The notes under the pieces are model-generated. The model was not told the origin of the DNA and searched no databases. It saw nothing but the letters and a program-made list of their open reading frames with translations. This document shows, piece after piece, positions 37,188 to 45,638 of a stretch of 64,000 nucleotides of DNA. The position numbers and the translations under genes were made by a program. The first letter of the stretch is position 1, and each line of letters opens with the position of its first letter. Source of the stretch: Bacteroidales bacterium (GTDB lineage: Bacteria; Bacteroidota; Bacteroidia; Bacteroidales; UBA3663); assembly GCA_017548545.1 (NCBI GenBank), contig JAFYZW010000083.1, positions 109,875 through 173,874 on the forward strand. The letters are read 5' to 3'.

Positions 37188-39227
37188 TTACTGCTTATAG
37201 TTCTTGAGTCCTGTCTTCAGGAAGTTGACGTAGGCGTCGATATCCTCGTCGTATGAATAGGAGCCGTTGAGCGGGTCGCCCTTTCCATCGAGCAGCACAT
37301 AGAACGGTTGGGCATTGGCTCCGAACTTATAACGCTGCAGGTAGCTCCACTTGTCGCCGATGGTGCGCAGCTTCACATCCTTGCCGTTCTCTTGGACAAT
37401 CTCCACTTCGGGCAGAGCAGCCTTGTCATCGACCATCAGCTCGATGAGGATATAGTCGTTGTCGATGATGCTCTTCACCTGTGGGTTGGTCCACACGGCA
37501 GCCTCCATCTTGCGGCAGTTGACGCAACCATAGCCACTGAAATCGACGAGCACGGGTTTGCCGGCACGTTGTGCGGCCTCCATGCCCTCTTCATAGCTGT
37601 GATAGGTTGTGATGGCATCTTCGCCGAGCTTGAAATCCTGGGTGGACATCGGTGGAGCAAAAGCCGAGATGGCCTTGCAAGGAGCACCCCACAGACCGGG
37701 AACCATATACATCGAGAACGAGAAGCAAACTAAAGCGAGCATCAGACGTGTCACCGAGACGCGATCCGACGGGTCGGGATCATCGTCGTGTGGCAGACGA
37801 ATCCATCCGAGCAGGTATGCGCCGCACAGGGCGAAGATGACGATCCAGAGGCAGAGGAAGGTTTCGCGGTCCAGGATGCGCCAACCGTAGGCAAGGTCGG
37901 CCACCGAGAGGAACTTCAGGGCCAGTGCGAGTTCGCAGAAGCCCAATACAACCTTCACCATGTTGAGCCAGCCGCCCGACGATGGCATCGACTTGAGCAT
38001 CGAGGGGAACATGGCAAACAACGTGAACGGAAGGCTCAGAGCGAGTGCGAAGCCAAACATACCGATGGCAGGATAGAGCATCGAGCCCGAGGTGGCAGCC
38101 TCGACGAGCAGTGTGCCGATGATGGGGCCTGTGCAACTGAACGAGACGAGGCACAGCGTGAAGGCCATGAAGAAGATCGACAACAGGCCCGTGGTGGCAT
38201 CGGCCTTCTCGTCGAGCTTGGTGGTCCACGACTCGGGCAACGTGAGCTCAAAGGCGCCGAAGAACGATATGGCGAAGACTACCAGCAAAAGGAAGAAGAG
38301 GATGTTGAACACCGCATTGGTGGCCAGGCTGTTGAGGGCCGATGCGCCGAAGATGACGGTGATAAGCAGGCCCAAGCCTACATAGATGACGATAATCGAG
38401 ATGCCGTAGGTCACAGCATCGCGGATCGACTGACTACGGTCCTTGGTGCGCTTCAGGAAGAAGCTCACGGTCATGGGTATCATGGGCCATACGCAGGGTG
38501 TGATGAGGGCGACAAGGCCTGCAATGAAGCCGGCTATGAGGATGTACCACCAGGAATGGGCACGTCCAGAATCATCGCCCGTCGTTCCGTTGGAGAAAGT
38601 TTCGAGCTTGTCGATGACGGGTGTCCAAAGTCCTTCGGTGCTCACGGCAACGGGTACAGCATCAGCAACAGTTGCTGAATCGGTCTCCGCAAGGATTGGC
38701 GTATCAGCCGCTGGCACGGCAGGTGTTTCTTCGGTCACGACAGGCTTCTCATCCTTATCCTTTGCAGCCAGATCTGCCTCGCCGGTAACTGTAAATTCAT
38801 AGCGAGTGGGTGGCGTACACATGCCATCGTTGCATGACATGAAAAAGACAAAACCCTCAACCTTGAATGGTGAACCGGTGATGTTGAACCTTTGTTGGAA
38901 GGTGACAGTGTTCTCGTAGAACGACAAATCCATGTCGAAGGCCTGGTCGTGTGTCTTGATGAGTTTGCCGTTGGTGACCTTCGTGGGACCTTTCACCTTC
39001 AGGCCTTCGAGGGTTTCAAAGGTGAACTCGGTCTTCTGCGGGCCGCCCTCGGGGATATCCATCGCATAGAGATGGAAGGTCGGGTCGATGTTGGCCGTAA
39101 AGGTTACGGTAAGTTCCTGGCCATTGACCTGACTCTTGTGGTTCCACTTCACAGGGTCCACCATTTGTGCCGAAACCATTGAGCAGATGGTCAGCAGCAG
39201 AAGGATTAGCGAAAAGATGCGTTTCAT
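37188..39227 (-). CDS. dsbD: Thiol:disulfide interchange protein DsbD
   Basis: A 679-residue membrane protein that carries reducing power across the inner membrane. It has a signal peptide (ICSMVSA, then Q), an N-terminal periplasmic alpha domain with a Cys pair (MSCNDGMCTPPTRYEF), about eight helices (230-520) including LITPCVWPMIPMTVSFFLKR, and a C-terminal thioredoxin domain with FSGYGCVNCRKMEAAVW. An Ala/Thr/Val-rich linker lies at about 155-200. It is first in a cluster with cyuA-like and trxB, matching the route NADPH-TrxB-thioredoxin-DsbD. A TATCTTTG box on the minus strand (39320-39327) is a possible -7 element. Confidence 0.95.
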   Translation of the reverse strand: MKRIFSLILLLLTICSMVSAQMVDPVKWNHKSQVNGQELTVTFTANIDPTFHLYAMDIPEGGPQKTEFTFETLEGLKVKGPTKVTNGKLIKTHDQAFDMDLSFYENTVTFQQRFNITGSPFKVEGFVFFMSCNDGMCTPPTRYEFTVTGEADLAAKDKDEKPVVTEETPAVPAADTPILAETDSATVADAVPVAVSTEGLWTPVIDKLETFSNGTTGDDSGRAHSWWYILIAGFIAGLVALITPCVWPMIPMTVSFFLKRTKDRSQSIRDAVTYGISIIVIYVGLGLLITVIFGASALNSLATNAVFNILFFLLLVVFAISFFGAFELTLPESWTTKLDEKADATTGLLSIFFMAFTLCLVSFSCTGPIIGTLLVEAATSGSMLYPAIGMFGFALALSLPFTLFAMFPSMLKSMPSSGGWLNMVKVVLGFCELALALKFLSVADLAYGWRILDRETFLCLWIVIFALCGAYLLGWIRLPHDDDPDPSDRVSVTRLMLALVCFSFSMYMVPGLWGAPCKAISAFAPPMSTQDFKLGEDAITTYHSYEEGMEAAQRAGKPVLVDFSGYGCVNCRKMEAAVWTNPQVKSIIDNDYILIELMVDDKAALPEVEIVQENGKDVKLRTIGDKWSYLQRYKFGANAQPFYVLLDGKGDPLNGSYSYDEDIDAYVNFLKTGLKNYKQ

Positions 39228-39333
39228 TGTTTATGATGATATGATATTTCTGTCTTTATATACGCAAACCAAAGGCAATAGGGTACATTTATTTTGCTAA
39301 AAAACGTCAAAAGTTGCGGCAAAGATAAGGGAA

Positions 39334-39924
39334 TTACAAAAGCTCATGTACTTGTACGATGAGCGAATGGGCATCGTCGTTGACGATTGTGTGGTCGGCG
39401 CGTAGTTCCTTTTCTTCCTGGGGCAGCTGAGAGGCGATGCGGCTCAGGATCTTTTTTCGCGGGGCGTTGTCGCGCTGCATGGCACGATGTATGCGCAGTT
39501 CGAGGGGAGCGCTGACTGTCCACACCTCGTCGGGAAGGGAAAGGTGGTCGAAGCCCGATTCATAAAGAATGGCCGACTCAAAGAAGAAACGGTCACGGAT
39601 TTCGGTCATTAGTTGGTGCTGCATGTCGCGCCAGACAGCGGGGTGGACACATGCATTCATCTTCGTCAAGGCATCGGCACTCGAAAAGATTATGTCCGAC
39701 AGATAGGGTTTGTTGAGTTCCCAGGTCCCGTTGGAGGCGGGGAGATAGGTGTCGGGACCAAAAAGGGTGCAGAGCTCGTTGCGTAACTGCTCGTCGTTCG
39801 TCATCACCCATTTGGCTCGCTCGTCGCAATCATAGACGGTAAAGCCCATGGTGCGCAGCAACTGTGACACCACGGACTTGCCGGAACCTATTCCGCCCGT
39901 TATTGCTATGAGTTTAGGGGTCAT
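39334..39924 (-). CDS. coaE: Dephospho-CoA kinase
   Basis: A 196-residue enzyme for the last step of coenzyme A synthesis. It shows the P-loop AITGGIGSGKSVVSQLL (about 7-23), the YDCDERAKWVM segment and the LID region around ESAILYESGFDHL. The start at 39924 overlaps the stop of the YbbR gene by 4 bp. Confidence 0.95.
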   Translation of the reverse strand: MTPKLIAITGGIGSGKSVVSQLLRTMGFTVYDCDERAKWVMTNDEQLRNELCTLFGPDTYLPASNGTWELNKPYLSDIIFSSADALTKMNACVHPAVWRDMQHQLMTEIRDRFFFESAILYESGFDHLSLPDEVWTVSAPLELRIHRAMQRDNAPRKKILSRIASQLPQEEKELRADHTIVNDDAHSLIVQVHELL

Positions 39925-40940
39925 CTATTCTCAACAACATACTCCGCCATACGAGGAGTAATCTGAACATTGGTCACAATCTCCGGCGGTCCGATATAAC
40001 GCACAACGATGGGCACTTTGCCCTGACGGCCCTGATCTTGGATGCTGTCGTAGTTGACAGCGACAAGGAAGTCTTCGGGGGTGATGTCACGATAATGCTC
40101 GTAATCGACAAGGCAAGTCAACCCAACAGAATAGGGGAAGATGATGAGATGACGATTGCTCGGCTCTTTCAGTACCTGCACCTCCACTTGGCCTATAGTT
40201 TTCTCAACATATTGGGCGACAGGAATCATCACCTTCACTTTTGCGGGAGTAGCCTTCACGCCGATGGGCAATTCGAGGGAGAGTGTCTCCTCGATGGTGT
40301 CGGTCATATTCAGCCTGCTTTTGCTGACGGCATAAACCCACTGCATGGTGTCGAGCACGGCCGCTGGCGCATTGATGATGATCGAGTCGGGTCGGATCAC
40401 AGGGGGGCGCATGCGGTAGTTATCGGCTACGGTATAGGTGCCGCTCAACTTGACGGGAAACTTGCGACCCTCGGTTTGGGCAAAGCGAGCATCGATAAGC
40501 GAAGGGGTGATGGACACAACACGCGTGCTACTCTCAAGGCCAGCCATCAGCAGCGACTGCAATTCAGCTGCCGAAATACGGAAATTGCCCAACACGTCGG
40601 CATAGCGTTCGAAATTCACGCTGAGTGAATCCAAACGATTGTTCAAGCCATAGTTTGAGAGTCGGGAATTGGTGTCGGTGATGGTCACCTTGAGTTCCTT
40701 GGGCACGTGGGTGGTGAACACCATGTCCTGGGGCTGGTCCTCGACGAAGAACTTCACAATGAATTCAGAAGCTGATTCCTCGCGAGCGGTCTGGACGGTC
40801 CAGAAGAAAAAGGCTATGGCGACAAAGACCAGGAAAGTTCCCAACTCACCACGTCGAATACGACGGAAGAATATGTTGGCTTTCCTGATGAACTTTGATT
40901 GACGTTGGTCTTTGTCACTATTATGCCTTGACGAAGCCAT
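39921..40940 (-). CDS. YbbR-like domain protein
   Basis: A 339-residue membrane-anchored protein with a basic N-terminus, one helix (about 34-53, GTFLVFVAIAFFFWTVQTAR) and extracytoplasmic YbbR-like repeats. In Firmicutes the YbbR protein CdaR regulates a diadenylate cyclase; here no cyclase gene is adjacent, so that role is not supported. The start at 40940 (MASSRHNSDKDQR) lies one base after the yajC stop. It is in the nusB-yajC-ybbR-coaE operon. Confidence 0.85.
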   Translation of the reverse strand: MASSRHNSDKDQRQSKFIRKANIFFRRIRRGELGTFLVFVAIAFFFWTVQTAREESASEFIVKFFVEDQPQDMVFTTHVPKELKVTITDTNSRLSNYGLNNRLDSLSVNFERYADVLGNFRISAAELQSLLMAGLESSTRVVSITPSLIDARFAQTEGRKFPVKLSGTYTVADNYRMRPPVIRPDSIIINAPAAVLDTMQWVYAVSKSRLNMTDTIEETLSLELPIGVKATPAKVKVMIPVAQYVEKTIGQVEVQVLKEPSNRHLIIFPYSVGLTCLVDYEHYRDITPEDFLVAVNYDSIQDQGRQGKVPIVVRYIGPPEIVTNVQITPRMAEYVVENR

Positions 40941-40941
40941 G

Positions 40942-41298
40942 TTATTTCGGCTGAGCAGCGGTGACGTCGTTGAGGTCCTTGAAGACACACTCCTTGCTCA
41001 CAAGGACAGTGGTGGTGTAGTCGGGCTTGAGGCTGATGAGGAAACTCTCAACCTGGACATTGCCTTTCTTGTCGGGCTGCGAAGTCTTCACACCCTCAAT
41101 CTTGCCATAGAGGCCACCGGTAGTGACGACGTAATCACCCTTCTTCATATTGTTGCGCTCCTCGCGCAGTCTCTTCTGCTGTTGCTGCTGCGGACGGATC
41201 ATGAAGAAGTAGAACACTGCGATAATCAGTACGATGAAAATCAACGAGCTGTAAGGACTGCCGCCTCCAGCGGCTTGAAGTAGAATAGTGTTAAGCAT
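40942..41298 (-). CDS. yajC: Sec translocon accessory protein YajC
   Basis: A 118-residue protein with one N-terminal helix (SLIFIVLIIAVFYFFMIRPQ) followed by QQQQQKRLREERNNMKKGDY and the VVTTGGLYGKIEGV motif. YajC associates with SecDF at the translocon. It lies 38 bp downstream of nusB, a frequent arrangement in Bacteroidota. Confidence 0.95.
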   Translation of the reverse strand: MLNTILLQAAGGGSPYSSLIFIVLIIAVFYFFMIRPQQQQQKRLREERNNMKKGDYVVTTGGLYGKIEGVKTSQPDKKGNVQVESFLISLKPDYTTTVLVSKECVFKDLNDVTAAQPK

Positions 41299-41336
41299 AT
41301 TATAGAGTTTTTTGGTTTAATTCTAAAGTATCCGGA

Positions 41337-42278
41337 TTATCTCGATTTCCTCGATTCACATTTCTTGATGATTACTTTGTCGGCGCTCCATTGCTTGGCA
41401 ATCTTGTCGATGATGCCATTGGCAAAACTGGCCGATTTGGCCGAACTGTAGTGCTTCTCGAGTTCGAGGTATTCGTTCATCGAGATAGGGATGGGAATGT
41501 CGGGGAAATGACGAATCTCTGACAGGGCACATGATATGATCACACGATCCATCATGGCGATGCGCTCGGCCTCCCAGTTTGGTGTGATGGCATCGATGAG
41601 TTTCATGTTGTCATAGTATTCGTCGAGGGCGTGGTGGAAGAGGTTGAGGGCAAACTTCTCGTCTTCCTCGCTTTGGAAGAGCTTGCCGGCAGGAATCATC
41701 TCGTCATCCTCCTTCAGTCGCTGTATCATGGTGGTCAACGCATGGAGCACGGTGCTGAGATCATCATTCCAATAGATGTCGCGTTCCTCAAGCACTTCGT
41801 CGAGTTTCTCGCATTGCGGAAGGATGGTGGAAAGGATGTCGAACCAAAGATTCTTGTCATCTTTGAAGGTTGGTGTCTCACGCTGTGTCATGTACTGTTC
41901 AAAACCCTCGGTCTGCTCGACAGCCTCCAGGATTGAGCGGTAAAGTTCGGTGTCGAAGTCGCTGGTGAGTCCTTCGCGCTCGCAATATTCCACAGCCTCG
42001 CTCTTCTCGGCAATCATCCGTGCCAATTTGTTATCTACAAAGCGGGTGTTTGGGTTCAGATCCTCTTCAGTAGGCAGGAATTTTCCTTTTGCAGCCAATA
42101 TCTGCATACGACGATAGTCGGTCACCTTGACGATGAGGGCGAGCAGGTAATTGTATAGCTTTTGGGTGGCTTCAAGCGACTCACGCAATTTCTCGTCGGC
42201 ATAGAGGCGTTCTTGGCTCTGTATGCAGGCATAGACGAGTTGGATGGTCTTGATACGTATAAGTAGTCTGTTAATCAT
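41337..42278 (-). CDS. nusB: Transcription antitermination factor NusB (long form)
   Basis: A 313-residue NusB-family protein; the usual size is about 140 residues, and the extra N-terminal half is typical of Bacteroidota. The N-terminus MINRLLIRIKTIQLVYACIQ and the C-terminal ERIAMMDRVIISCALSEIRH, PISMNEYLELEKHYSSAKS and FANGIIDKIAKQW carry the recognisable NusB fold. NusB binds boxA RNA with NusE and aids rRNA transcription. It leads the nusB-yajC-ybbR-coaE operon and has a consensus promoter 26 bp upstream. Confidence 0.94.
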   Translation of the reverse strand: MINRLLIRIKTIQLVYACIQSQERLYADEKLRESLEATQKLYNYLLALIVKVTDYRRMQILAAKGKFLPTEEDLNPNTRFVDNKLARMIAEKSEAVEYCEREGLTSDFDTELYRSILEAVEQTEGFEQYMTQRETPTFKDDKNLWFDILSTILPQCEKLDEVLEERDIYWNDDLSTVLHALTTMIQRLKEDDEMIPAGKLFQSEEDEKFALNLFHHALDEYYDNMKLIDAITPNWEAERIAMMDRVIISCALSEIRHFPDIPIPISMNEYLELEKHYSSAKSASFANGIIDKIAKQWSADKVIIKKCESRKSR

Positions 42279-42303
42279 TTTAATTTATCCTTAAAAATCG
42301 GCG

Positions 42304-42335
42304 CAAAGATACATATTTTTTTCTATGTGGCCAAA
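42304..42335 (-). promoter_or_regulatory. Promoter of the nusB operon
   Basis: On the minus strand TTTG (42332-42335), a 20-bp spacer and TATCTTTG (42304-42311) give a full-consensus promoter. Confidence 0.9.
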
Positions 42336-42351
42336 TTTTGGTGCGAAAATC

Positions 42352-42407
42352 TCAATTGTCAATTGTTAATTGTTCATTGTTAATTGTTCATTGTTAATTG
42401 CTCATTG
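42352..42407. repeat. 7-bp tandem repeat (TTAATTG / TTCATTG), eight units
   Basis: Eight consecutive heptamers alternate TTAATTG and TTCATTG-like forms and cover the stop codon of the minus-strand hypothetical gene (42394-42396). The last codons of that gene are made of the repeat. A period of 7 places TAA in all frames along the array. The unit matches the array at 6018-6052 in reverse complement. Confidence 0.9.
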
Positions 42408-42966
42408 ATTTTTGGTCACCTTTGATCAAAGCTTTGACCACAGATTCGGTCATTTGCATCACCTTGGGAATCTTGGCGAAGAGAGTTTCGCTGATTAGCA
42501 TCACGCGGTCGGGCAGGTCGAAAGCGCGTGCCCTGTCGTGTTCAACGTAGGTGGAGTCGATCTGGAAATATTCGCCCGAAACCTTGTTGCCATTGCAGCT
42601 TGAGACGTGGAAAAGGGTGGTCACCTCGTCGTAGTAGGCCACGATAAAATCTCCCGATTGTGGCGAGGCTTCCCAATCTCCAAAAGTGTCGAACGAGGGC
42701 ATGAGAGGAGAAGTTTCAGCTTCTTTGACAAGTTGGACGCACATTTGCAGAGCCTCTTCGACCTGCCGTTTGATGCGCTCGTAGGTCTCGGGTCGTATTT
42801 GCGGATCTTTGAGGCGATAGGCCATCGACGAAGAGAAGCCGCTCACCTCCATGCCGTCGGGACGGCAGAAGCATTGTTCAGCGTAGAGCTTCGAGTCTTG
42901 GATGCCAAGCACCTTGTAAACCTTGCTTGGGTCGAAGCGGTTGACGTAACATTCTCCGGTCTGCAT
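42394..42966 (-). CDS. Hypothetical protein
   Basis: A 190-residue cytosolic protein that I do not recognise. There is no signal peptide or membrane helix. Features seen are an N-terminal MQTGECYVNRFDPSKVYKVL, a middle helical stretch YERIKRQVEEALQMCVQLVK, and a C-terminal basic helix. ATG 42966 is chosen because the longer frame would run through a -7 box at 42986-42993. Its stop codon is within the heptamer repeat, so the last residues (MSN) may derive from repeat expansion. Confidence 0.75.
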   Translation of the reverse strand: MQTGECYVNRFDPSKVYKVLGIQDSKLYAEQCFCRPDGMEVSGFSSSMAYRLKDPQIRPETYERIKRQVEEALQMCVQLVKEAETSPLMPSFDTFGDWEASPQSGDFIVAYYDEVTTLFHVSSCNGNKVSGEYFQIDSTYVEHDRARAFDLPDRVMLISETLFAKIPKVMQMTESVVKALIKGDQKSMSN

Positions 42967-42985
42967 TCTCTTTAGTTTTGGGGCA

Positions 42986-43017
42986 CAAAGATACGAAGAA
43001 GAATCAGTAAATCCAAG
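42986..43017 (-). promoter_or_regulatory. Promoter of the 42.4 kb hypothetical gene
   Basis: On the minus strand CTTG (43014-43017), a 20-bp spacer and TATCTTTG (42986-42993); one mismatch in the -33 box. Confidence 0.65.
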
Positions 43018-43063
43018 TTTCTGTGCTGAAAACTGGAACATCGAAGGAATTATTGTCCAAAAA

Positions 43064-43095
43064 TTTGGAACTTTCAACAATAATGTGTATCTTTG
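43064..43095 (+). promoter_or_regulatory. Promoter of the sigma-like operon
   Basis: TTTG (43064-43067), a 20-bp spacer and TATCTTTG (43088-43095), 76 bp before the small gene at 43171. Confidence 0.88.
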
Positions 43096-43170
43096 CAGCC
43101 CTAAAAATACAAAGCGGTGAATCTCTAAACTCTACACTTAAAAAAACAACACTAACGAATAGGAGACCTC

Positions 43171-43374
43171 ATGAAACGAATTAGAAAAAGCAAAACCCGA
43201 ATCACCATCGACGACTTCGTGAAGGCTATGAAGAAGGCCAATCGCGAAGCCGAGCAGCAGCTCTTAGGTCCCGGCTTCCATTCGAAGGACAAAGTCCATC
43301 GCTCGAAGAAGCTTTATACCCGCAAGGAGAAGCATAAATCAAATAACAATTATAGCATAAAGACAAAACAATGA
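43171..43374 (+). CDS. Small basic protein upstream of a sigma-like gene
   Basis: A 67-residue, strongly basic protein (MKRIRKSKTRITIDDFVKAM, then a Lys/Arg/His-rich tail) of unknown function. It is supported by a consensus promoter and by AGGAG at 43161-43165, five bases before the ATG; a Shine-Dalgarno site is unusual in this phylum. It lies 21 bp before the sigma-like gene and is probably co-transcribed. The charge suggests nucleic acid or ribosome contact, which is only inference. Confidence 0.75.
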   Translation: MKRIRKSKTRITIDDFVKAMKKANREAEQQLLGPGFHSKDKVHRSKKLYTRKEKHKSNNNYSIKTKQ

Positions 43375-43395
43375 TTTGAGAAGGAGAAACGAATC

Positions 43396-44475
43396 ATGGA
43401 AACAAAGAAACCAATTATATTATCCAAGCAGATGATGCGTTATGAGGGCATGACCTCGGCGCAACTGCTGTCGGCCATCCTGCTTTGCAACAACGAGAGC
43501 ACCGTTGCACTCTGGTACTTCCTCTCGGTGCGCTTGCACGACAAACTGCAGCTCTGCTATAACCAGTGCAGCGACGATGTCCACGTCGATGCGTTCAAGA
43601 CTTTCGACGACTACCTCTCCGACTTCTACATTTACCTCTATGAGGGACATCCCGACTATGTGGCGGGACCTACTCAGTTCCATTATCTGCAGACCATCAC
43701 CGACAACACCAAGGTCGATGCTTGGATGCAGCATAGCTTCAAGCAGTTCATCGGCAACGAGCGACGTGCATTGATGAAACTCTACAAAGCCCTGCCCGCC
43801 TATCTTCAGGAACAGAAATATCAACACCTCAACGAGCCACAGGTCGAACTTACGCGCATCGCTTTCAGCCTGGCATGGTACAACCAGTTCGGGTCGATTG
43901 AGGATCGTTACATCTTCTTCCGCAGCATGAAGAAGAAGGTGACTAAATCACTCAATCTAAGCGACGAACTCAGCGATGAGGAGACCGCTCAGGCCCTCGG
44001 TATGAAGTACACCACCTTCCGTTCGCGCGTCAGTCGATGCTGCAAGGAGGTGCAGCGGCTGATGACCGAGATGAAGCAAGAGGACATTTCTCAACTCGAT
44101 GCCAACAGCCTCCTGCTGGTCGATAGTATCTGCCGTGTCGATGAGGATACACTGGACGGTATCGTCGATAGTTTGGTGACTGCTGCCGAACGCCAATTGC
44201 CGCAGTATAACGATATCCTGGAGGCAAGAATAAGGAAGCAGGATGAGCAGCAGAGAATTGTTCTTGAAGAAGCATGCTTTAGAGAACTTGAATATGGTTC
44301 TAGTTTCGAACTTGAAAAGCCAATGCGAGAAAGCAAACGCTCATTCCACATTCCGAAGTTCGAAATTCCTTTCGCAAAGAAGATGGCACGTTCAGTCGAA
44401 GAGGCACAGCAGGCACGTAAGAAGACCTTCATCGAAAACTTCGTTTCGAGCTTCAAGTCCTTCGTACAGCAATAA
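43396..44475 (+). CDS. Divergent sigma-factor-like protein
   Basis: A 359-residue cytosolic protein. Residues 65-125 (FKTFDDYLSDFYIYLYEGHP, KVDAWMQHSFKQFIGNERR) resemble sigma region 2 of ECF-type factors, and residues 189-220 (SDELSDEETAQALGMKYTTF then RSRVSRCCKEV) look like a region 4 helix-turn-helix. A further 140 residues, helical and charged, follow region 4 and have no counterpart in a normal ECF sigma (about 190 residues). AAGGAG at 43381-43386 precedes the ATG. No anti-sigma gene is adjacent. It could instead be a sigma-derived DNA-binding protein. Confidence 0.65.
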   Translation: METKKPIILSKQMMRYEGMTSAQLLSAILLCNNESTVALWYFLSVRLHDKLQLCYNQCSDDVHVDAFKTFDDYLSDFYIYLYEGHPDYVAGPTQFHYLQTITDNTKVDAWMQHSFKQFIGNERRALMKLYKALPAYLQEQKYQHLNEPQVELTRIAFSLAWYNQFGSIEDRYIFFRSMKKKVTKSLNLSDELSDEETAQALGMKYTTFRSRVSRCCKEVQRLMTEMKQEDISQLDANSLLLVDSICRVDEDTLDGIVDSLVTAAERQLPQYNDILEARIRKQDEQQRIVLEEACFRELEYGSSFELEKPMRESKRSFHIPKFEIPFAKKMARSVEEAQQARKKTFIENFVSSFKSFVQQ

Positions 44476-44532
44476 ACGATATCACTACAAATACATTATT
44501 TTTTCAAAAAATGTACTTTTTTCATATATAAT

Positions 44533-44564
44533 TTTGGAGAATCGTCCAAAATCGATTATCTTTG
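44533..44564 (+). promoter_or_regulatory. Promoter of the DUF2167 gene
   Basis: TTTG (44533-44536), a 20-bp spacer and TATCTTTG (44557-44564), 81 bp before the start codon at 44645. Confidence 0.85.
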
Positions 44565-44644
44565 CACCCTCATTCAGTGTTATTTTTGTATAACGGCGAA
44601 TGATATTTTGGTAACTAATAAATGATTTGTAGAATTCTATTGTT

Positions 44645-45553
44645 ATGCGTAAATCATCAATTATTCTATCTACACTTTTATTGGCATCATTTTGGTTGAT
44701 GCTATGTTCTTTCAAAAGCACATCGGATGAAGAGATGCTTTCTGATGGCTATACTACAGAAGATCTTGATATTCTTAAACAAGATGTCGTTAATGGACAG
44801 ACTGGACAAATATCCCTTCCTGAATGCCACGCGCAGATTGATGTTCCAGAAGGATTAGTATATCTTGATAAGGCACAAGCAAAGAACTTGCTGATTGATT
44901 ATTGGGATAATTCTGAAAGTGTTCTTGACGATCTGTTAGGAGTCCTTGTACCCAGAGAAAATGAGTTTTTTTATCAGATATGCGTGGCTTATGTTATCTC
45001 GTATGATAATTGCGGGTACATAAGGGACAATGATGCAAAAAGTATCGATTATGATGAATTGTTGGAGCAATTGAAAGAGGATTTCAAAGATGATAACAAG
45101 TCTCTTCCTGAGGAACACAGATGTGAGTTAATTGGATGGGCAGTCCCTCCTCATTATGACTCGGTGAACCATGCGTTGGTTTGGGCAAGAACGTTGGCAT
45201 TCCAACATGGAGAGACAGTCAATTATGATATGCGAATTCTTGGTAAGGATGGATATGTTTCCGTCAATGCGGTAGTCGATCCAGATCCGGAAACCATTGA
45301 TGAAGTTTCAGTTAATGAATCTTCGATGGTTAAGAGTATTCGTTTTGACAAAGGTTATGCTTATGCCGACTTCGATGAAAAACGAGACAAGATTTCCGAC
45401 TGGACAATTGGAGGATTAGTTGCAGGTAGCATTCTCGCTAAATCTGGTTTGTTGGCAAAGATTGGGGCGATGCTATTGAAGTTCTGGAAAATCATTGCCC
45501 TAGGCGTTGTAGGTATAGCTGCAGGCATTAAAAAAATATTCAGTTCAAAATAG
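44645..45553 (+). CDS. DUF2167-family membrane-anchored protein
   Basis: A 302-residue exported protein with an N-terminal signal or anchor (SIILSTLLLASFWLMLCSF) and C-terminal hydrophobic helices (about 255-297). The middle has the DUF2167 pattern: a GQISLPECHAQIDVPEGLVY start, LLGVLVPRENEFF, then ELIGWAVPPHYDSVNHALVW. The function of the family is unknown. The gene is clearly more A+T-rich than its neighbours, which suggests a different origin. It has its own promoter and a bidirectional terminator. Confidence 0.8.
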   Translation: MRKSSIILSTLLLASFWLMLCSFKSTSDEEMLSDGYTTEDLDILKQDVVNGQTGQISLPECHAQIDVPEGLVYLDKAQAKNLLIDYWDNSESVLDDLLGVLVPRENEFFYQICVAYVISYDNCGYIRDNDAKSIDYDELLEQLKEDFKDDNKSLPEEHRCELIGWAVPPHYDSVNHALVWARTLAFQHGETVNYDMRILGKDGYVSVNAVVDPDPETIDEVSVNESSMVKSIRFDKGYAYADFDEKRDKISDWTIGGLVAGSILAKSGLLAKIGAMLLKFWKIIALGVVGIAAGIKKIFSSK

Positions 45554-45565
45554 TCATGAATAAAA

Positions 45566-45603
45566 AATAATGGGAGTCACCCAAGTCGGGCGCTCCCATT
45601 ATT
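45566..45603. terminator. Bidirectional terminator between DUF2167 and VWA genes
   Basis: An 11-bp stem AATAATGGGAG/CTCCCATTATT (45566-45576 with 45593-45603) with an inner CCC/GGG pairing lies between two convergent genes. Confidence 0.75.
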
Positions 45604-45638
45604 GTCATTCTCCCATTCGTCCTTGTCAACCAAGTCCT

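Noticed and set aside
37788..38678. Antisense frame over dsbD
   Set aside because: Highly charged low-complexity translation opposite a membrane protein; typical shadow.
42967..43080. Longer start for the 42.4 kb hypothetical protein
   Set aside because: The extension would run through a consensus -7 box and has coding-unlike sequence.
45554..45638. Attachment site at the edge of the accessory stretch
   Set aside because: The only structure here is a terminator hairpin; no direct repeat partner was found.
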